Shown: positions 1-4,850 of the stretch, in pieces
Layout of the letters: each line of letters starts with the position of its first letter
Numbering within the stretch: the first letter of the stretch is position 1
DNA from: Acidimicrobiales bacterium
GTDB taxonomy: Bacteria > Actinomycetota > Acidimicrobiia > Acidimicrobiales > Ilumatobacteraceae
NCBI GenBank assembly: GCA_030833305.1
Contig: JAURHL010000123.1
Location: 1 to 6,082 of the forward strand
Direction of reading: 5' to 3'
DNA: 6,082 bases
Translations under genes and position numbers: made by a program
The notes under the pieces: generated by a model
What the model was told of the DNA's origin: nothing
Database searches by the model: none
What the model saw: the letters and a program-made list of their open reading frames with translations, nothing else

Positions 1-728
1 TGGTGTGCACCAGCGACGACGTGGAGGACGTGCGCGACTTGCTCGAACTGGACGGTGTCGCTCGGGCCAACAACGTGTCCATCGTCGTCGGAGCAGCGGC
101 CAGCCCGGGGTTGTCGGGCTTGTTGGTTGCCGAGTTGGCGTCGCGCGTCGATGTGATCGATGAAATCCACGTCGGCGTGCACGGGACGGGCGGCCCGGCT
201 TGTGCCCGTCAGCATCACCGTGCATTGGCCGGCGAGGCACCCGGATGGCACGACGGCCAATGGATCACCCGGCCCGGCGGAAGCGGACGCGAACTGTTGT
301 GGTTCCCCGAACCTATTGGCGGTCGTGATTGCTACCGCGCCGAACTGGCCGATCCACTGACACTGCAGCGAGCATTCCCGTCGGCTTCGCGAATCAGTGC
401 GCGCATGTCAGCGACGCGCCGCGATCGACTGACTGCGCGCTTGCCGATGATGTCGCCACCTCACGCCGAAGGTGGCATCGGAGGGGTTCGCGTCGAGATT
501 CGTGGTTCTCGTGATGGTGAGCGACGCACCGAAGTCGCCGGAACCGCCGAACGGACCGGCATCATCAGCGGCGCCATGGCCTCGGCGGTGGCGGTGGCGG
601 CGTTGTCGTCGAACCTGCCTGTGGGGGTCGTGGTGTTGGGCGCATCCGCCGTTCCCAACGGTGCGATCCTCGACGATGTGATCAAACGCGGCATCACCAT
701 CTTCGAATACGTCGGATCGGGCATCTGA
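1..728 (+). CDS. Saccharopine dehydrogenase-like NAD(P)-binding protein, C-terminal part (5' truncated by window)
   Basis: The reading frame is open from the left edge, with its first whole codon at base 3, and ends at TGA 726-728, giving 241 visible residues. The first codon is GTG, but this is almost certainly internal. The visible protein opens in the late part of a Rossmann domain, with DV..LL.LD..A...NVS leading into VVGAAASPGLSGLL at about residues 28-41, which resembles the G-(x)-PGL segment of saccharopine dehydrogenase-family proteins. The middle part, with HGTGGPACARQHHRALAG at about 59-76 and GRDCYRAELADPL at about 107-119, fits the dimerisation/substrate domain of the oxidoreductase-type members common in actinobacteria. 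Roughly the first 90-100 residues, including the GxGxxG nucleotide loop, should lie upstream. The true substrate is unknown, and many members of this family are not lysine-pathway enzymes. The gene is followed after 2 bp by the Fur-type gene, so the two are probably co-transcribed. I am confident of the gene, and moderately confident of the family. Confidence 0.8.
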   Translation, partial: VCTSDDVEDVRDLLELDGVARANNVSIVVGAAASPGLSGLLVAELASRVDVIDEIHVGVHGTGGPACARQHHRALAGEAPGWHDGQWITRPGGSGRELLWFPEPIGGRDCYRAELADPLTLQRAFPSASRISARMSATRRDRLTARLPMMSPPHAEGGIGGVRVEIRGSRDGERRTEVAGTAERTGIISGAMASAVAVAALSSNLPVGVVVLGASAVPNGAILDDVIKRGITIFEYVGSGI

Positions 729-730
729 TC

Positions 731-1168
731 GTGTCGACCGTCGACGTTCACGAGATCGCCCAACGGCGATTGGCGGCGGTGGACCAGCGCTACTCCGACG
801 GGCGTCGCCTGTTGGTGGAGGCCCTGCGTGACTCCTCCCACCCGATGATCGCCACCGAGATCGTCGAGGCGGCCCCCGACTTACCACAAAGCAGCGTGTA
901 CCGGAATCTCGCGGTGCTGGAGTCCGCCGGGGTCGTGGTCAAGGTCCTCACCAACGGTGACCGGGCCGCGTTCGAATTGGCCGAGGAACTGAAAGGACAT
1001 CATCACCATCTGGTGTGTGTCTCGTGCGGTCAAGTCCTGGACATCGACATTCCGACCAAGGTCGAGAAGTTGCTCGACGAAGGGTTGGCCCCCGCGGCTG
1101 CCGCTGCCGGTTTCGTGTTGACCGGGCACCGGCTGGACCTACTTGGTCGCTGCGCCGGTTGTCGTTGA
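731..1168 (+). CDS. Fur-family metal-responsive transcriptional regulator (Fur or Zur type)
   Basis: This is a complete 145-residue protein, the usual Fur length, predicted to be a cytosolic dimeric DNA-binding repressor that uses a divalent metal as co-repressor. Residues 1-80 form the winged helix, with the recognition-helix signature LPQSSVYRNLAVLESAGVV at 51-69. The dimerisation domain starts near 85 and carries HHHH at 90-93, then C96-V-S-C99. A second pair, C141-A-G-C144, closes the protein, so the four-cysteine structural zinc site is intact. H37, E82 and members of the histidine cluster are placed to form the regulatory metal site. The C-terminal GHRLDLLGRCAGC resembles the ending of actinobacterial zinc regulators (Zur/FurB), so Zur is as likely as an iron Fur; I leave the metal open. 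The GTG start lies 2 bp after the previous stop with only a loose GGATCGGG stretch (713-720) ahead of it, which suggests translational coupling. Its last 30 bp overlap the opposing DUF1003 gene. Confidence 0.93.
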   Translation: MSTVDVHEIAQRRLAAVDQRYSDGRRLLVEALRDSSHPMIATEIVEAAPDLPQSSVYRNLAVLESAGVVVKVLTNGDRAAFELAEELKGHHHHLVCVSCGQVLDIDIPTKVEKLLDEGLAPAAAAAGFVLTGHRLDLLGRCAGCR

Positions 1169-1690
1169 ATCCTCGAGGCGATCGAGTCGGTCGGAGAGAG
1201 ACTCCAGGACTCGGGTGAGCCGTTCGATCTGTTCGCTCAATTCCTCGACGTCGAGGTGATCCCGCAGATCCTGGGTGGTGACCATGTCGGTCAACGACAC
1301 GCGGACACTGGCGATCTCGCGGGCCAGGAATTCGGTGTCGGCTTGGGTGCGTTCGGCCACGCGGCGATCGACCTCGGCTTGCGCGCGATCACGGGCTTCC
1401 TGACGATTCTGGGCGAGCAGAATCAAGGGTGCGGCGTACGAGGCCTGCAGCGACAAGACCAAGGTGAGCAACACCAATCCACGACCCCAGGGGTCGAAGC
1501 GGAACGAGTCGGGTACCGACACGTTGTACAGGATCCACGCGATGATGGTGAACGATTGCCACACGAGAAAGCGCGCGGTCCCCAATGTGCGGGCGATGGA
1601 TTCGGAGAATTGACCGAAGGCATCATTGTCGTAATGGGATCCGAACCGGCGTCGTTGACGGGGGACGGCCAAGTCATCTCGTCTGTTCAT
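1139..1690 (-). CDS. DUF1003 family two-helix membrane protein
   Basis: The predicted protein has 183 residues. Its basic N-terminus (MNRRDDLAVPRQRRRF) is followed by two hydrophobic segments, at about 39-57 and 70-93. The block LVLSLQASYAAPLILLAQNR at 77-96, followed by QEARDR, is the hallmark of DUF1003. After a charged stretch, residues about 98-175 are predicted to form a cytoplasmic helical or coiled-coil tail (EELSEQIERLTRVLESLSDR). I chose ATG at 1688-1690 because an AGGAAGGGGG ribosome binding site (1697-1706) sits just before it, and because the longer frame from 1744 would overlap the upstream gene by 40 bp. The gene starts 14 bp after the PRC/MgtE-N/CBS gene. This neighbour pair recurs in actinobacteria, where DUF1003 has no proven biochemical role. 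A partnership in magnesium homeostasis is inferred from context only. Its 3' end overlaps the convergent Fur-type gene by 30 bp. Confidence 0.92.
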   Translation of the reverse strand: MNRRDDLAVPRQRRRFGSHYDNDAFGQFSESIARTLGTARFLVWQSFTIIAWILYNVSVPDSFRFDPWGRGLVLLTLVLSLQASYAAPLILLAQNRQEARDRAQAEVDRRVAERTQADTEFLAREIASVRVSLTDMVTTQDLRDHLDVEELSEQIERLTRVLESLSDRLDRLEDSTTTGAATK

Positions 1691-1695
1691 GGCGT

Positions 1696-1706
1696 ACCCC
1701 CTTCCT
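1696..1706 (-). promoter_or_regulatory. Strong ribosome binding site deciding the DUF1003 start
   Basis: Read on the minus strand, AGGAAGGGGGT lies about 5-6 nt before the ATG at 1690. It is the best Shine-Dalgarno-like sequence in the window and overlaps the stop codon (TAG, 1707-1705) of the upstream gene. It supports the short start over the in-frame ATG at 1744 and suggests that ribosomes ending the upstream gene reload here. Confidence 0.75.
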
Positions 1707-2934
1707 ATCGAGCCGGTGTTTCTTGGCGTCGGCGTTGCCGCCAACCGGCGGGCAACGTTCGGTCGAGGACGTCGTCGACCGTGATGGCCCCGAGCAAACG
1801 GTCGGCCTCGTCACACACTCCGACGGCGAGCATGTTGTACGAGGCCAAACGCTCGGCGACCTCGCGGTCACTGATGTCGGGCTTGACGGTGGGTTCGTTC
1901 TCGAGACAACGACCCAACTCCATACTGGGTGGCTCACGTAGGAGCCGCTGAAAGTGAACCACACCGAGGTACTTGCCGGTGGGTGCTTTGTACGGTGGGC
2001 GACAGACGAACACCTGAGCAGCGATCGACACACCGCGCTCCGGGTCTCGGATCTGGGCCAGGGCCTCGGCCACGGTGGAATTCGCCCCGAGCACGATGAT
2101 TTCCGGGGTCATCATTCCACCGGCGGTGCCTTCCTCGTACGCGAGAAGTCGTCGCATCATGGCGGCGTCCTCGTCGTCCATGGCCTCGAGGATGCGGGTT
2201 CGTTGTTCGCCGGGCATCTCGGCCAGCAGGTCGGCGAGGTCGTCGACCTCCATCTCGTCGAGCACGTCGAGCAGACGTTCCAGATCGAGACCCTCGATCA
2301 GGCCCACTTGTTCGGCTTCGGGCAATTCCTCGAGCACGTCGGCCAGACGATCGTCGTCCATGGCTTCGGCCAGCTGTCGGCGTTGAGCCAGTGGAAGCGA
2401 ACGCACGACGGCCGCCACGTCGGTGGGGTGCATGTCGTGCAGACGCGCGGCTTCGGCCGCCATCTCGGTGGTGGCGGCGAAGAGGTGAGCGACCTCGCGC
2501 CAATCGACCAACCGATGACTGGGGCGGCGACGAAGAGCGGTGCGCTTGGCGAGTCGAACCTGGGCCACTTCCCATCCGCCCGAACGCGAATCCACGCGTT
2601 CGCGCAACGCGACGTCGCTGACGAATTCGTCACCAACTCGTCGATCGATGATGTCGCGACCCAACAATTTCTCGCCGGGCTTGACCTTGAACGGGTTCAG
2701 ATCGATGTCCCAGCTGCGCAGTCGAGCACCGTCGGCCCCCAGCTCGGCGATTCGCCCCGCATTCACGAAAATGCGGCGACGTTGGCTGGTGGCGGTGAAG
2801 CCGACCACCCGCGGGGTGCTTCCGGCATGTCCTGGCACCACCACGATGTCCTCGAGTCGGCCGATGTTCGCACCGCCCGCATCCAACAACGGCAGGCGCG
2901 TGATTCGGAATGCGTAGATCAGGTCGCCGGCCAT
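1705..2934 (-). CDS. PRC-barrel / MgtE N-terminal / CBS-pair protein lacking the MgtE channel domain
   Basis: This is a 409-residue soluble protein with three modules. Residues about 1-60 look like a PRC-barrel (LPLLDAGGANIGRLEDIVVV, then PRVVGF), with a second PRC-like stretch at about 88-130. Residues about 165-270 are an MgtE_N helical superfold, acidic and repetitive (LADVLEELPEAEQ, LADLLAEMPGEQ, ILEAMDDEDAAMMRRLL). Residues about 274-395 are two CBS domains, entered by GGMMTPEIIVL and ending at LLGAITVDDVLDRTLP. In MgtE transporters the N and CBS domains bind Mg2+ and gate the pore. Here the five-helix pore domain is absent and no membrane segment is visible, so this is a sensor or regulator rather than a transporter by itself. 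Annotation pipelines may call it 'magnesium transporter', which would mislead. It resembles the mycobacterial protein I recall as Rv1232c. It lies between an LLM gene (21 bp upstream) and DUF1003 (14 bp downstream), probably in one operon. No clear Shine-Dalgarno precedes its ATG. Confidence 0.9.
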   Translation of the reverse strand: MAGDLIYAFRITRLPLLDAGGANIGRLEDIVVVPGHAGSTPRVVGFTATSQRRRIFVNAGRIAELGADGARLRSWDIDLNPFKVKPGEKLLGRDIIDRRVGDEFVSDVALRERVDSRSGGWEVAQVRLAKRTALRRRPSHRLVDWREVAHLFAATTEMAAEAARLHDMHPTDVAAVVRSLPLAQRRQLAEAMDDDRLADVLEELPEAEQVGLIEGLDLERLLDVLDEMEVDDLADLLAEMPGEQRTRILEAMDDEDAAMMRRLLAYEEGTAGGMMTPEIIVLGANSTVAEALAQIRDPERGVSIAAQVFVCRPPYKAPTGKYLGVVHFQRLLREPPSMELGRCLENEPTVKPDISDREVAERLASYNMLAVGVCDEADRLLGAITVDDVLDRTLPAGWRQRRRQETPAR

Positions 2935-2955
2935 GCGGGCAGGCTACCGGCGAGG

Positions 2956-3978
2956 TCAGCGCGAGGTGGCGGAGACCGAGCGGGCCACCGAGCCGTACCG
3001 TTCGAATCGCTCGGGATCGCGGGCCGCGTTGTACAGAACGATCCGGGAGGCCAGTCCGAGGTACCGATCGCAAAGTGCACCGGCCAGTCCGTCCCATGTG
3101 GATTCGACAGCGAAGACGGCGAGGTGCTCGTCGGTGATCTGAGCTGCCATGCCGGCGAAGTCGCCCGCTTTCTGCTTCGCGCGGATTCGTGAGGTCGTTC
3201 CCTCGAACCCGGCCTCGTCCCAGACGAAGGCGTAGTTGGGGGTGGATCCGTAAAAACTCAACATCGTTCGGGCGTGTTCGCGCTCGGCATGGCGCTCGGC
3301 ATCGGTGTCTCCGACGATCGTCATCACCGGAACGATGAGGTCGATCGATGACGGATCGCGACCAGCCGAACGCGCGCCCTCGGCCACGTTGGTCACCACG
3401 TGTCGACGTAGGTACCCGGGTTCACCGATGGGATGCACGTGCACTCCGTCAGCGACCTCTCCGGCCATGCGCAACATCCAGGGGTTCACCGCGGCGACGT
3501 CGACCTTGGGATCGGGCGCGTCGATCTTCCCCGGACTCCATTGCGGGGTGATGAACGAGAGGTCGTAGAACTCGCCGTGGTGGTCGAGCGGTGCACCACG
3601 AAAGGCGGCGAAGCACGCCTTCACCGCCAAGATGTAGTCACGCATGCGTGGACCTGGTCGGCTGAACTCCATCCCGTAGCGCCGTTCGATGTGGGCCTTC
3701 ACCTGTGTGCCGAGACCCAGACGGAAGAGACCCCCGCTCGCCTCTTGCAACTCCCACGCCGTCGAGGCCGTCACGAACGGGGACCGGGGAAACGCCACTG
3801 CCACACCCGTCGACAATTCCAGTCCCGGTGCGGCCAGCGCGGCGGCGGCGACGTTGAGAAAGGCGGTGCGTCCGGCTTCGGTGAACAGCATTCCGGAGTA
3901 TCCGGAATCCAGGGCCAGACGGGCGAGGCCCCCGGTTCTCACCAGAGGTTGTGGGGTGATCATCACGTCGACATGCAC
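2956..3978 (-). CDS. LLM-class F420-dependent oxidoreductase (TIGR03617-like)
   Basis: The predicted protein is a 340-residue luciferase-like TIM-barrel enzyme of the type that uses reduced or oxidised coenzyme F420 (FMN is possible) in the cytosol. The N-terminus V/MHVDVMITP leads into the first strand. Next come LELSTGVAVAFPRSPF at about 53-68, and FRLGLGTQVKAHIERRYG at 85-102, the clearest family signature. AGEVADGVHVHP at 172-183 follows, then a C-terminal segment ending SATSR. The length fits the family. I place the start at GTG 3978-3976: the family begins at this position, no good ribosome binding site precedes the in-frame ATG at 4017, and a -10 element lies exactly 6 nt before the GTG, indicating a leaderless mRNA. 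The substrate cannot be told from sequence. It seems to head the operon with the PRC/MgtE-N/CBS and DUF1003 genes and diverges from the maleylpyruvate isomerase-like gene. Confidence 0.9.
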   Translation of the reverse strand: MHVDVMITPQPLVRTGGLARLALDSGYSGMLFTEAGRTAFLNVAAAALAAPGLELSTGVAVAFPRSPFVTASTAWELQEASGGLFRLGLGTQVKAHIERRYGMEFSRPGPRMRDYILAVKACFAAFRGAPLDHHGEFYDLSFITPQWSPGKIDAPDPKVDVAAVNPWMLRMAGEVADGVHVHPIGEPGYLRRHVVTNVAEGARSAGRDPSSIDLIVPVMTIVGDTDAERHAEREHARTMLSFYGSTPNYAFVWDEAGFEGTTSRIRAKQKAGDFAGMAAQITDEHLAVFAVESTWDGLAGALCDRYLGLASRIVLYNAARDPERFERYGSVARSVSATSR

Positions 3979-3984
3979 GATCGC

Positions 3985-3990
3985 AGAGTA
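3985..3990 (-). promoter_or_regulatory. Putative -10 element of a leaderless promoter for the LLM operon
   Basis: On the minus strand TACTCT fits the actinobacterial TANNNT -10 consensus. Six bases (GATCGC on the plus strand) separate it from the GTG start, so the expected transcription start coincides with the first base of the start codon. No convincing -35 hexamer is seen 16-18 bp further upstream, only a T-rich stretch. The absence of a Shine-Dalgarno sequence supports the reading. Confidence 0.5.
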
Positions 3991-4019
3991 GGTGACCGGG
4001 TGGACTAGAAAAGCCATGT

Positions 4020-4031
4020 CGGCTCGAGCCG
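4020..4031. repeat. 12-bp perfect palindrome in the divergent promoter region
   Basis: CGGCTCGAGCCG is identical on both strands. It lies in the 73-bp gap between the two divergent genes, 20 bp before the ATG at 4052 and 41 bp upstream of the GTG at 3978. It may be an operator for a dimeric regulator or a hairpin in the 5' leader of the plus-strand gene. GC-rich palindromes also arise by chance in such DNA, so this is tentative. Confidence 0.35.
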
Positions 4032-4040
4032 TGTCGACGA

Positions 4041-4046
4041 AGGGGG
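4041..4046 (+). promoter_or_regulatory. Ribosome binding site deciding the start of the maleylpyruvate isomerase-like gene
   Basis: AGGGGG, continuing as AGAAG, ends 5 nt before the ATG at 4052. The other in-frame ATG codons, at 3992 and 4016, have no comparable site and would add a Ser/Lys/Arg-rich stretch (TGWTRKAMSARAVSTKGEK) unlike the family. The start at 4052 is therefore preferred. Confidence 0.7.
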
Positions 4047-4051
4047 AGAAG

Positions 4052-4837
4052 ATGAGTCAGGTCGCGGTTTCGGCATTGTCGAGTGAGCACGCCCACGCGG
4101 TGCGTTTGATGAACGAACTGTCCGATGCGGAGTGGTCGGCTCCGTCGGGGTGCGCCGGCTGGCGCGTGCAGGACGTGTTCTGTCACATGGCGAGTGTTTT
4201 CCATTCCATCGCCGACCCGTCCTCGATCGACGGTGGCGACAGTCCGGACGTCGAACAGAACGCCGAGGTACCGGTGCAGGCGCGCAAGTCCTGGACTCGC
4301 GCTCAGGTGATCGCCGAGTACATGGAGTGGAGCGAGAAGGGCATCGGTGCTCTCACGTTCATGAACAGCCCCGAAATGGCCGACACCGTGATTCCGTTGT
4401 CGAACCTGGGCTCGCATCCGATGCATCTGTTGGCCAACGCCATCGTCTTCGATCACTACTGCCATTTGCGTCACGACGTCGGCCACTCCGTGCCCGCGGC
4501 CGCCTCGCTGCCGCGCGACGAAGCGGCTCTGGCCGCCACACTCGAGTGGATGTTGGCCGGTATCCCGCAGATGTGCGAGCCGCAACTGCGCACCGCTCCC
4601 CGTCAGACGGTGAACCTGGTGTTCGAGGGCCCGGCCGGAGGTTCGTGGATCCTGGCTCCCGGTGCGGACCTCTGGACGGTGAACCCGGGACGAGACTCTT
4701 TCTCGCCCAGCGCCATCAGCAACGTGCACGACTTCATCTCGTGGGGAACCAAGCGCGCCTCGTGGCGCGACAGCACACGACTGGAAGGGGAGAACGCCGA
4801 CACGGTCGCCGTTCTCGACGCCATCAACGTGATCTGA
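4052..4837 (+). CDS. Maleylpyruvate isomerase-family (mycothiol-dependent / DinB-fold) protein
   Basis: The predicted protein has 261 residues and begins MSQVAVSALSSEHAHAVRLM. Residues about 5-165 form a four-helix DinB-like domain with the MDMPI signature PSGCAGWRVQDVFCHMASVF at 31-50. In the characterised mycothiol-dependent maleylpyruvate isomerase, the metal is held by His, Glu and His, with the last two four residues apart. The likely equivalents here are H45, D134 and H138 (FDHYCHL), so Asp seems to replace Glu. The remaining part (about 185-261), with VFEGPAGGSWIL and a VHDFISWGTKRASWRD helix, fits the SCP2-like C-terminal domain of the family. Members can be thiol-dependent isomerases or transferases acting on small CoA-free substrates, and many are uncharacterised; the actual reaction is not known. 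It sits between two LLM enzyme genes, diverging from one and converging on the other, which hints at a shared degradation or detoxification role. Confidence 0.82.
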   Translation: MSQVAVSALSSEHAHAVRLMNELSDAEWSAPSGCAGWRVQDVFCHMASVFHSIADPSSIDGGDSPDVEQNAEVPVQARKSWTRAQVIAEYMEWSEKGIGALTFMNSPEMADTVIPLSNLGSHPMHLLANAIVFDHYCHLRHDVGHSVPAAASLPRDEAALAATLEWMLAGIPQMCEPQLRTAPRQTVNLVFEGPAGGSWILAPGADLWTVNPGRDSFSPSAISNVHDFISWGTKRASWRDSTRLEGENADTVAVLDAINVI

Positions 4838-4850
4838 GCGGTCCGCTCAG
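4834..4850. terminator. Symmetric hairpin containing the stop codons of two convergent genes (possible bidirectional terminator)
   Basis: CTGAGCGGTCCGCTCAG is an inverted repeat of 8-bp arms around one central T; as RNA it would fold as a 7-bp stem with a 3-nt loop. The TGA of the plus-strand gene (4835-4837) and the TGA of the minus-strand gene (4849-4847) sit at equivalent places in the two arms. Only 9 bp separate the two genes. No T-tract follows on either strand, so it is not a classical intrinsic terminator, but it is the only candidate between the two convergent transcripts. Confidence 0.45.

Noticed and set aside
1171..1178. CCTCGAGG palindrome just past the Fur-type stop codon, as a terminator or operator
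   Set aside because: It is only 8 bp, lies within the DUF1003 coding region, and is of a kind common by chance in GC-rich DNA.
1691..1744. An 18-residue N-terminal extension of the DUF1003 protein from ATG 1744
   Set aside because: It would overlap the upstream gene by 40 bp, while a strong ribosome binding site directly precedes the ATG at 1690.
1954..3192. A 412-codon plus-strand open frame opposite the PRC/MgtE-N/CBS gene and the end of the LLM gene
   Set aside because: It is His/Gly-rich with no recognisable domain and lies antisense to two well-supported genes. Long antisense frames are expected in GC-rich coding DNA.
3638..4729. A 363-codon minus-strand open frame running from inside the LLM gene across the divergent region and opposite the MDMPI-like gene
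   Set aside because: Its translation is Arg/His-rich and family-less, in a different frame from the LLM gene, and would cover both start sites of the divergent pair.
4834..4850. Calling the convergent hairpin a standard rho-independent terminator
   Set aside because: Neither strand has a run of T residues after the stem. It is kept only as a possible U-less terminator.
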